A DNA stretch of 64,000 nt from Torymus aiolomorphi (Eukaryota; Arthropoda; Insecta; Hymenoptera; Torymidae): contig CM070874.1 in assembly GCA_036365515.1 (NCBI GenBank), positions 96,134,942 through 96,198,941 on the forward strand, in the 5' to 3' direction. This document shows positions 40,545 to 51,000 of the stretch, one piece after another. Made by a program: the position numbers and the translations under genes. Position 1 is the first letter of the stretch; each line of letters opens with the position of its first letter. The notes beneath the pieces were generated by a model. The model saw only the letters and a list, made by a program, of their open reading frames with translations, searched no databases and was not told the origin of the DNA.

Positions 40545-42910
40545 ATGTATAATTTCATTTTGTATGTAGTTAAAAAAATAGATGATACACAATTTCGAAA
40601 TCTTAGTGAAGAAGAAATTGATAATATTTTACCCGATGCATGTGAGAAGAAAAATCTTTTCAAATATTTTTACAAAAGCTACAAGATGTATGCTAATAAC
40701 TGGCAAATGAATGGTGATAAACAAATTGATAATGATTATTGTAACAGTAATGATTGTAATATAACCTATCAAAAGTTAAATAACTTAGAGAATGATAAAG
40801 TATTTGAGAAGAGTGTGAGCGTTGCATGCAATGTCGATAAGACAATCGGTGTTGGTAAGCCCTAATAATAAAGAGGAAAATGTCCTTATTGATTTAAAAT
40901 TAGCTAGTACTTCTGACAATAGTGAAAAGGTTGTCAGCTTTGATAAGTATTATCAATTTTATTCTCAAAGTAATTATCAACCATTTACTTAGTTTTTTAA
41001 TCATTTTTCGGTTATAATTAATAACAATTATCATTTTTAAGTTATTGTAGTTCAGAGAAATAAAGAACTTTACAAGCTTCTAAATAATCCTCAAGATTTC
41101 CTAGGAAATGTAATTTTAGTAAAGTACGCTAAAGATAAGAGTCTTGTTAGTTTAAGAACAGAATTGAGCAAAATAATAATTAAACATGAAATGGCACTAT
41201 CAAAAACTGCAACAACACCTTTTACGTAAGATAGCTTTTAGTTTTTTATTTTATATTGTCTCATGCATATTGTATTTTATAATAGAAAGATATATAAAAA
41301 GCTAAAAAACAATTTTTATATTATAGTAATGTATAAATGTATAAAATATATGTACATAATATTAATGCATGAAATTTGTATCAGTGTTTTACTTGTTGCA
41401 TGGAGTTTTAGTATTAAACACTTTTTTGGTTTTATTTATTATTCGTTTATCAAATTGATAATATTTGACGCAGAAAATAATGTATGGTTCTAATAAAAAA
41501 ATTGATAATAAATAAATTCATTTATATTGTAATATAATTAGTACTCGATTTCAAGAATTAGCTGAATCAATAGAGGAACTTTTTAAAAGGGAAAAGACTA
41601 ATTTGTGTTAAGAACAAGCTTATTTAATTAATAAAAAAAATATAGAATTGTAGTGGTGCCTTATATTAGGAATATTTAAGGCTGGAAGGCATACTACGTA
41701 ATAGTTCTCTAATTACAGTGATTCACAGAGCTTCAAAACCTAAAAGGACTGGTGGTTAGTAATATAATATAGTACATTTCGATACTAGTGCGAGAGAGAT
41801 GATTCTCGTAATGAGTGTGTTTGTCGCCCGAGCGAAGCTCGATAGGGTGACAATTACACGAGTCAAGAATCATCTCTCGCACGTGTATAGAACAATATTT
41901 TTCAAAACGATGGACGGAAAGTCCGAGTTTGCACACGCTTGCGCAAATCATCTCTCTCGCACTAGTATTGAAAAGTACTATGTCGCAACATAGATTAAGA
42001 AATTAGAATAATTGATAAATGTTTGTACTTGAATTTTTAATTTCGAAAGAAATTGATTTATCTACATTAGTTTCTGGGATATAAGATGAAATTGATGAAA
42101 GTAAAGTTATCCAAACATGGAAAGATTCCTATAGTTACAGACATAAAACTGTAAATGTGAAAGGACTATGCTTAATTGATAAATATTCAATCTTGAAGTA
42201 CAACATCGCAACAAAACTGGTAACTATAATTATAATATTTTTATTAATTGCTAAATTGGTCGTTTATCATTCAAACTGTATTTAAAGTATTGTTTTTTAA
42301 TATTATAAAAATCACATTTAACTCAATGTATAATTAAAATAAATGAAATAATATTCTAAGTAAACTTTTTTATTCAAATGTTTCATACAATTTTTTTAGA
42401 TACCCTTGGAATTTGAACTTATATTTAATATTGAAAATCAATTAGATGATCAAGTAATTCACACGTCAAACCAATTACTTTTAAAGTGACCCATTATTTC
42501 CAAAAAAATAATCGCTATAGCTAAAAGTAAAATGAATTCAACGATAATTGATGCAAAAGAAGTTTTGACAGACGAGTGGAGAGAAACTGATTACTCGGAT
42601 TTAACTGATATTCTGAAAAATAACGCTGTGTTAGATAATGATGGTGAATAATTTTATAGTTATTATTTGTATTATTATTATTATCGTTAATATTATAATT
42701 ATTGTTATTATATATTTTATTATTATTAGTATCACTATTATTATCATAACTACTAATATTATTATTTTAATTGTAGCTCACAAAAGTGCTCTAGCGTTTT
42801 TAATTTTACCACAACTTATTAAAAATGTTTTTAAAGCTAAAGTTAATCAGTGGAGGCCAAAACAGTCAGATATTGCTGGTTCGCTCATTCAACACGTGAA
42901 GGTAGCATAA
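40545..42910 (+). pseudogene. Decayed multi-exon gene of an uncharacterised insect family
   Basis: Exon-like blocks in order: 40545-40863 (NLSEEEIDNILPDACEKKN, LFKYFYKSYK, a SAM-like N-terminus), 41055-41228 (IIKHEMALSK, followed by GTAAG), 41543-41700 (RFQELAESIEELFKREK, then AGRHTT after a shift), 42045-42220 (VIQTWKDSYSYRHKTVNVKG), 42400-42480 (IPLEFELIFNI) and 42775-42905 (KSALAFLILPQLIKNVF, GSLIQHVKV). The order resembles a widespread arthropod family with a SAM-like head, a Trp-containing middle and an ALL(L)LP..IHV tail; I know no function for it. Stops and frameshifts (for example near 41685 and 42090) and AT-rich composition indicate decay. It begins 40 bp after the Penelope element and lies antisense in the receptor intron. 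Confidence 0.45.
41767..41982. mobile_element. Foldback element with GAGCGAAGCTCG core
   Basis: The ends ATAGTACATTTCGATACTAG and the complement at 41962-41982 are inverted. The next block, GCGAGAGAGATGATTCTC, is repeated in reverse twice (41868 and 41945). A CGAGCGAAGCTCG palindrome lies near 41828. It lies within the decayed gene at 40545-42910 and shares the TAGTACATTTCGA start with 19590-19800. Confidence 0.65.
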
Positions 42911-43079
42911 GTTTATTTCTAAATTGTTTTAATATTTTCAGATCCTCTTCTACAAAAATTTGATCAAATTTTTATTTTATTACATTGAGTTTCTTAGTAA
43001 ATTGTCAAATTATAAAATTTTCATTACCACTGTTAAGAAAAGAGAATCTAAATGCATGTTTCAGGATGGACAATTTTGA

Positions 43080-44557
43080 ATGCAAAGCCCACATAGCATG
43101 AAAGCTTCCAGCGGAAAGTTTCGAGAAAGCTTCCAGTAGAAGATTGCTGCAATCTTTCAGGAAGCAAAAGGAAGCATTCAATAAAATTACATTGGCAATA
43201 TTTCAAGAAAGCTTCCCGAGAGTTTTACGGAAGAAAACATAAAAGATTCAAATTAACTGGCTTTGGAATATAATTTGAAAGCTTTAGGGAAGATTGCAGG
43301 AATCTCACGAGAAATATTACAAAAATCAATGCTGGAATCTTTCATAGAAGATTCCACGAAAGATTACAAAAAGCTCTTTGCAAGTTATAATTGTTTCTTT
43401 ACATAACAAGCTTACGGAAAGCTTTCAAAATACCTTCCAACATCCTTCGCGTAAGATATTCCATTGAAACTTGGCGTAACCTTGCCAGCAAGATTGTGGA
43501 AAGCATTCAACAAAGATTTTTGATTTATTGCAGAATACCTTTACGAAAGTCATAACGAAAGCTTGTAGGAGTATTCCAAATCAATGCTTCAAGAAAGCTT
43601 CCTGAGTGATTCACGAAAGAATAGAAAAAAAAGATTCCAAATACTCGAATATGAAATATAATATGAAAGCTTTAGGGAAGATTGCAGGAATCTCACGAGG
43701 AATATTACAAAAATCAATGCTGGAATCTTTCATAGAAGCTTCACGAAAGATTACAAAAAGCTCATTGAAAGTTATAATTGTTTCTTTACATAACAAGCTT
43801 ACGGAAAGCTTCCAAAATACCTTCCAACATCCTTCGCGTAAGATATTCCATTGAAACTTGGCGTAACCTTGCCAGCAAGATTGTGGAAAGCATTCAACAA
43901 AGATTTTTGATTTATTGCAGAATACCTTTACGAAAGTCATAACGAAAGCTTGTAGGAGTATTCCAAATCAATGTTTCAAGAAAGCTTCCTGAGAGATTCA
44001 CGAAAGAATCGAAAAAAAGTTTCAATTACTCGAATATGAAATATAATATGAAAGCTTTAGGGAAGATTGCAGGAATCTCACGAGGAATATTACAAAAATC
44101 GAATATGAAGTTTAATATCAAAGCTTTAGGGAAGATTCTAGGAATCTCATGAGTAATGTTGTAATAATCAATGCTGGAATCTTTCACAGAAATTTCACGA
44201 AAGATTACATAAAGCTCTTTGAAAGTTATAATTGTTTCTTTACATAACAAGCTTACGGAAAGCTTGGAAAATACCTTCCAACATTCTTCCCGTGATATAT
44301 TCAATTAAAGCTTAGCGTAACCTTTTCAGCAAGATCGTGGAATGCATTCAAAAAAGATTTTTGATGTATGACAGAATTCCTTTGCGAATGTCATAACGAA
44401 AGTTTGTTGGAGTATTCCAAATCAATGTTTTAAGAAAGCTTCCTGACAGATTCGCGAAAGAATAGAAAAAAAGATTCGAATTACTCGAATGTGAAATATA
44501 ATATGAAACCTTTAAGAAAGATTGTAGGAATCTCATGAGTAATATCAAAATAATCAT
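43080..44557. repeat. Tandem satellite, about 386-bp unit, roughly 3.5 copies
   Basis: The phrase GAAAGCTTTAGGGAAGATTG recurs at 43277, 43665 and 44050 (spacing 388 and 385), with the whole intervening sequence conserved (AACAAGCTTACGGAAAGC, CTTCCAACATCCTTCGCGTA, ACGAAAGCTTGTAGGAGTAT). A partial fourth copy ends at 44557. Each unit is itself built from GAAAGCTTCC-like short motifs. The minus-strand open frames are artefacts of the array. Confidence 0.9.
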
Positions 44558-44703
44558 CGTATTGACACCTTTTTTCTTACACCGTCATTTTTTATTATTT
44601 TTGGAGTGGCGTATAGAGACTCATGAAGAGCTTTCATCATAAATATTATTTTTGGATTACAATTTTTGCGATATTCATAAAGTTGAGTCGGAGATCGTCC
44701 TTA
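44557..44703. repeat. Right-end fragment of the 2996-3542 foldback family
   Basis: ATCGTATTGACACCTTTT..ACACCGTCATTTTTT..TTTGGAGT..CGGAGATCGTCCTTAA matches 3400-3542 over about 145 bp. It abuts the satellite directly. Confidence 0.7.
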
Positions 44704-45127
44704 AGGAGATGTGGGATACCGACATCATATTCCAACAAGTATACTTTATCAAAATATTAATACGATGGCTTTAAAGAAATTCTTTGTATAGTATTTACAT
44801 ATACGGAGGGCGTGTAAAATTGAGTTTTTCCAAAACACTGTTCAGAAATTTTTTAATTAAAAAATCGTTGTAATATTGAGAAGTAGGAATCTGCATTTTT
44901 ATCATATTGATTCAATTTTTCAACGAGTATATTTCATGATAGTACTAATAAAATCGTTAAAAAAATTCTGAATACTTTTTGTATTTACATATAGGTAGGA
45001 CGTGTGTTTTTCCAAATAAATGTTTAAAAGTTAATTTATTAAATAATAAAATTGGGTGGATTTTGGACTAGAGAAGGTCGACTTTGCAAGTCGAAGACTT
45101 AATAAGCTATAATAAAAAAAAACTAGG

Positions 45128-45265
45128 AGGGCCGAGCCCTCCTGCATGTCTCGCTGCGCTCGACACGCCACCCCCCCCCCGCCCTCACACACACCTGCTC
45201 CTCGCTTCACTCGTCGCCCGCCCCCTCCCTATGTAAAAACTTCGTTTTTACATAATAGGCACGAC
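45128..45265. repeat. GC-rich low-complexity block with CGCTGCGCTCG
   Basis: Homopolymeric C runs with TCTCGCTGCGCTCGACACGC and TCGCTTCACTCGTCGC, followed by the small hairpin GTAAAAACTTCGTTTTTAC. It resembles the centre of the palindromic modules at 38295-38575. I see no gene. Confidence 0.5.
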
Positions 45266-45821
45266 CGCAATGCTCAGGAGAACCTTATACTTTCATTATT
45301 GCAAAAGTTGTAATACTTTATTTATCGTTTTTATCATTAAAATAAACATAAATATATATCTACAGTAAAATTTAAATAAAAATTGTCCATTTAGTATTAC
45401 GCATTTATTTCTTCTTTTTTGTAGAAGGTTTGCGTTTTAATTCTACGTGTATAAGTATATTTAGATAACTTTTTAAATATGATGTATATAAATTTAATAA
45501 GTACTATAATTGATATGATATAAAATGCACATAGATATATTGAACATAAGTATCATGATGGCAGGTATATTTAAAATTAAAAACATGGTTATCAAAATTT
45601 TTATCGAATTCATTTTTATGATTTATTATTTTTATTTATGAAAATGTTAAATAGAAAAAAAAAACGTTTTGTTTCAATATAATCCACAACTTTTGTGTTT
45701 GAAATTTTTGCGTATAGTCAAATTCTGTTGAATTATATGAGAAAAACTATTGTTTCATTACTCTTAATAAAAAAATATAGAGTTAAATGTTATTCAGTTC
45801 TATAACAAAAGGTGGGGACTA

Positions 45822-46237
45822 TTCGCCTTGTTAAGACCAGCGTCAGCGCCCCTCGTGGCCAAAATTCGAACTGCTTATTAAAGGATAAACACAGCTGATT
45901 AGCATGAGCGGTATACGAACCAAAGATTATTTAATTAAAAAATAAAATAAGTAGTGATCCGATGAACGTCTTAAAATCATTTATTGATTTGTCTGATATT
46001 ATCAGATATATTGGCAATGGAACAAGGCCTTATGTGGAATATTGCCAATATATCTGATAATATCAGACAAATCAATAAATGATTTTAAGACGTTCATCGG
46101 ATCACTACTTATTTTATTTTTTAATTAAATAATCTTTGGTTCGTATACCGCTCATGCTAATCAGCTGTGTTTATCCTTTAACAATCAGTTCGAATTTTGG
46201 CCGCGAGGGGCGCTGACGCTGGTCTTAACAAGGCGAA
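45822..46237. mobile_element. Near-perfect foldback MITE, TA target site
   Basis: Arms of about 195 bp (TTCGCCTTGTTAAGACCAGC, then CACAGCTGATTAGCATGAGC, GACGTTCATCGGATC reversed) are almost identical. The spacer is about 30 bp (AATGGAACAAGGCCTTATGT). TA flanks both ends. The near-identity of the arms points to recent origin or gene conversion. Confidence 0.85.
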
Positions 46238-46244
46238 TATCTAT

Positions 46245-46439
46245 TGTTACGACCCGAGTCGGGGTCTTTTAGCAGAAAGGCGCTTCTGCAATGGTCGCCA
46301 AGTTGACCAATCGGAACGTGGAATTCGTTGCTCAATTAAGTGCTAAAGCGCATGGAGTTGCAGGAAAATTAGAATAAAACTCAAACTCGAGAAGTAAACT
46401 TAACTTGGAGTTTATTGAATTAATTAACTTCTTGGATTT
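46245..46439. repeat. Possible LTR fragment cut by the P-like element
   Basis: It starts TGTTACGACCCGAGTCGGGG, which resembles the beginning of an LTR, and runs directly into the left inverted repeat of the P-like element. No partner is seen on the other side (55254 onward), so this is tentative. Confidence 0.25.
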
Positions 46440-47318
46440 AATATTTTTTGAAGCTGCGTTTCTTATTTTCAAAGCGATATTTTAGTAGAGAAATAATCAA
46501 TCCAACTGCATTGAAAGCTAATGAATAATATTAGTTGAAATTTCAATTAATTACTCAGTTTAATTTAAAATTAAAATTTCAATCGTTATTTAAACCCCAG
46601 TTTAATTAATAACTAAAAATTCAATCGTTAACTATACCTGCGTTCAATTCAGAATTAAAATTTCAATCATTAATTAAACGAGCGTCTAATTAAGAATTAA
46701 AGTTTGAATCGTTTATTAAACCAGTATTTAATTAAGTTTCTTCGGACCTGATTCTGCAGTAAAAGCGTAGTCCTAAATTCAATTATTTAAGATACGAAAA
46801 CGGTGAAACAAATCTCTAAAAGTAGACAGTAAAAGCTAAAATTTAAGACCTGATTCATTACAAAATTTTGATTTTTCAGGAAGTTACAATCAATCAAAGA
46901 TAACGTAAGAAAATATTTAAAATGTATGTTTAGTTTAACTGATTAAATGGATTGCATTTTTAGCTTTTTTTTTTACTCGACGATCGTGACACATAGACGT
47001 AAATTCGTGTTTTCGGCCGTGATTCTTTACAAGGACTTTACAATTACTGCTCGGGGATATCGCATTTGACTTCAAAATCCATTAAACGATTAAAATGAAT
47101 TCTTAATTAAACGCTGCCTTAATTAACGATTGAAATTTTAATTATTAATTAACCGATATGAACTTAATTAACGGCTTATTTAACAATTGAAATTTTTATT
47201 ATTAATTAAACCCGGGGTTTTATTAATGATTGAAATTTCAATTTTGAATTAATAATGGTATAATTTACAACCCCGGGCATTATATTATCTCGATCAGAAT
47301 ATTAGATTAGTCCAATTA
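46440..47318. repeat. Left long inverted repeat of the P-like element
   Basis: 879 bp, matching 54377-55253 in reverse complement with only scattered differences. It contains roughly ten degenerate copies of a 30-35-bp AATTGAAATTT/TTAATTAAAC unit in both orientations, an arrangement that could bind transposase. Confidence 0.85.
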
Positions 47319-48037
47319 CATTTTTCTTTTTTATTTCTGCTTTAAAGTATTTGACTATCTTTAGTTGCTCTGTTTATCTGTCTTTTCACAAATCAGATTT
47401 TAAATGTAAAAAGATTTTTATATAAAATAAATGATAAATTTCATTAACATTTTACATTGAGCAGAATGATTTTAAAAATAATTCATTGGTTGTTTGGCCA
47501 AAGGAACTTATTGTATTGCATTTATCAATTACAATAAGTCCATTTGTTTTCGGGGGGCACCAACGGGAAGGCAACCAATACCACCCCCCATCTGAAAATA
47601 AAATTATCTGAAAATGATAATACCTTATTAGCTACAGGAATGCTAAATTATTTTTTATTTTCTTATAATATTCTATTTTACCTTGATAATATTATTTTCT
47701 AATCAATTTTATAGTATAATATACCTGAAAAGTATCCTGAAAAGGATAACAATTATATTATTTACAAACTTTATACATTATAATTACAAAACAATACGGA
47801 AAATTGAGTCGCAAAATATTAATAATTTAGAACAGGATCAACGTATTTACATCAGAACATATATTACAATGTTATTATTATTATTATTAAAAAACGGGAA
47901 CTCAGTTACTATCATTAGAAAAAGCACGCTCTAGATTTAATAATTAAAAAATTCACGTAAAATATTTTTTAAACAAGTGAAGTTATAAGTTTTAGCAATT
48001 TTTTTCCAATAATTTACAAAAAATGTTACTACCAAAT
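47319..48037. other. AT-rich 3' region of the P-like element
   Basis: Non-coding. It has a GC-rich patch at 47551-47590 (CGGGGGGCACCAACGGGAAG with CCACCCCCC, a potential hairpin). The open frame at 47683-47934 has no motif. Confidence 0.4.
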
Positions 48038-51000
48038 TTATACATTTTGAACAATCTTCAGCTTTCTACATTTTGTCGCAATCGGTCTTTTAGGCGCAGT
48101 TTTCCTATTATTGTTACGTTCCCTAGTTTTCGCATAAATTTTAACTAACAAAAGAAATTTAAGCATTTGTACTCTGTGCTCATAACAGACATTCTCTTGA
48201 TCAAACCAATCAGGGAACTGTTTACGAGTATACGCTTCTACGTTTTCAGCTAACTTAAGTAAAAGATCATGCTCATGCCAAAATTTTAAATAAATTTTGT
48301 CAAAGGCTTCTAATTGACAATTAACTACTTTTGCAAACTGTTCCGTTGGTCTGACTAAGAACATTACTGATGGAACTTCTGGATCAGAATGAGGGTACTC
48401 TCTCAAGTTGATGTATGTTTCATTACTGGTTCCAGATTCTGATGCATCTTTCATTAAATCTTTTTCGCATGTCAGACAATGATTTTTTCTAATGATTTAC
48501 GCGCCACGTAACCAGAAAAGTATGTTATAGCGTTTTGTTCATAACTAAATTTAGTGTCCATATCTGACATGTTAGAAGACTGTAACTCTAGATGGAAATC
48601 CAGTAAATCGTCTGCAGCATCTGTAATTTCTTGGAGCTCTTGCATTTCCTTGGAATTATATTCAGGTAGTGCAACTAACTCTGTGGTCTCTTTTTCAACG
48701 TCATTTTGAGGAAGTAACGAATGGCTCTCTTCGCAACTTGTGTTACCTTTTTTACTCGTATGAATAAAATCGGTTGACATTATGTGCCTAAGAGTCAAAC
48801 GATACGTCCTACAGGTAGGATTCGGATTGAATCCACCTCTGCCACGCAACTTGGAGTGAGCATGTTCCACAGAATCTTGGTTGCACAGACCTGTTGCTAA
48901 TTCAAAGTCGGAGAATGAAGATTTTATTTCCAAATACAGACTTACTAAAGCACGAGCAGTCAGAGGTAACCCCAAAAAACAAGGTGGCTTGTTGTCGTTC
49001 CCTTTTTTCTTTACATTCCATTTCTCTGACCACTCGATAAAACTTTCAAGTCGCTGCTGGATTTCTGGATTTCTGTCAGATAATGGTCGCTTCAATGCAT
49101 GGCGATTTTTCAAACTATATACATTACATGCATCGATGACAGCATCCATTGTTTCAACGAAATTGGCTGAATTTTGCCATGTATTCGAAGACAACCCTGA
49201 TAAAACATCTTCGCCGGCTAATTTAATTGCACAGGCCATGCGACGGCTTAACAGTTGAAAAGCAAGCTTTACTTTCATAGCATCAAAACTATTAGGATTA
49301 AAGTGATTTTCTGATAAAAAGCCTAATAAATTTGGTGTACCATGAGAGCGGTCAAGCTCCCAGGTTTGCTTTAAATCGGTAAAAGAAATAATTTTTTCAT
49401 TATCGACATAAATGTAATCGTGGGCTCTTAGCTGTGCTATCAATCTCTTAATAAGGTGTGGCCAATCAAAAGTTGCAAAAATCTTAACAGAATCTAAAAT
49501 AAAATAAGGCTTTTCTGGACATACATCCAATAATTTAAATAACTTTTGATTGTTGCTACCTTGGTCACATACAATCACACGTATATCTGCTCCTATTTTT
49601 CGAAGTTCTGTTACGATTTGGGGAACAATCTCAAAGAGCTCTTCTGCACTGGCGCCATTTTCGTTAAACCCGAAACATACTATTTGACGCCATGAATTTT
49701 TTGCATTTATGCTGTCAATATAAAATAGCAACGCGTGTTTCGCGACTTTACAATCTCTGCGATCTTTTCCCATATCGACCAGACCTTCAATTACATCATA
49801 TTTCTTAGAATATTCTTCCGCTGCTCTGATGGACATTTCATCAAATTTCAACGCACACAGTCGCTCTTGTGGCGGAATCAGCATCAAATATTCTCCTATC
49901 TTCTTCAAAATTGCGTCATTGATCCCTGGGACGATTTCACATTCTGCCATCCACGATCTAACCGTTGATTCAGCTGGCAAAACTAACCCTCCCGCCCTTA
50001 ATCGAGAATAGCAAGCTGCTGAATGAAAATAAATTTGTTTTGCCAAGTCTTTCTCTTCGGTTGTGTATGGCGTGTTGGGCTTTTGCAATTGTAATTTCAT
50101 CATCGTCTTAGCCATATCATGGATGTTTTTTTCTTTTAAAAGATCATTAATATCAGAAAATTTTTTGGACACTTTTTGATGTAAACGTCTAGTCAAACGA
50201 CTGTTTTTATTTTTCTCAGTTTTGAGGGATCTCTGTAACTGCTTAACCTTTGATTCTGCAGCTAATAATTTACTTTTTAATTTACAAATATAAACTTTAC
50301 TACGAACCATTGTATCAACAACGCGTTTTCTCAATGGTGAAGCAATTGGAGCAGAGTCCTCAGTTGTGGAGCTAACGTTTACTTTAACAATTTTAACAGG
50401 AGATTCGTAATTCAGAAACGACAGGTCATCATCTTTTTCAGAAAAAGAAAAAATTTCTTTACCCGAGGGGTAAGTTACAGGTGGCAATGACCTTTTCAAC
50501 ACACCTACAAAATCAATTTCTTTTTCCGGTTGGGACTTTTCTGTCGTTTCAATAACAATGTCTTGTGCTACCTGTTGTTTTTGTTGTTCTAGTTGTTGAT
50601 CTTGTTGTTGTTGTTGGTCTTGTTGTTCTGGTTGCTGTTGTTGCTGTCCTTGTTGTTGTTGTTGTTCTTGATGTGGTTGTTGCCTTTGTTGTTCTGGTTG
50701 TTGTTGATGTTCGGCTTCTTCTTCACACATCTGCACCTGGGCTTGCAGTTGCGCAGGCAGTTCATTGTCAGCATTTTCAAGTCTTTGCCAATGAAGGGGA
50801 ACTGTGCCACGCTTTAAACTCGTCGGCCCTAGCACGTCATCCTCGCTGAAGTGGAGGCGACAAAGTCCTGCACGCCTAAGTGAAGCTGGCGTCCAATTCA
50901 AAAGTACTTGGTTTCCTGCGAAAATTTAAAATTGATTTAGAGTTTCGTATTATTATTTTTAGTTATTCAACTAATATTAGCAGTAATTTGTTATTTATCT

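Noticed and set aside
43606..44304. Open frames of 80-110 codons in the satellite
   Set aside because: They repeat with the satellite unit on both strands and have no recognisable protein motif.
43080..44557. CRISPR-like array
   Set aside because: The unit is about 386 bp and repeated throughout, with no short repeat/unique spacer alternation; the genome is eukaryotic.
50565..50849. Val/Leu-rich membrane-like proteins on the plus strand
   Set aside because: They are antisense to the glutamine repeat of the transposase.
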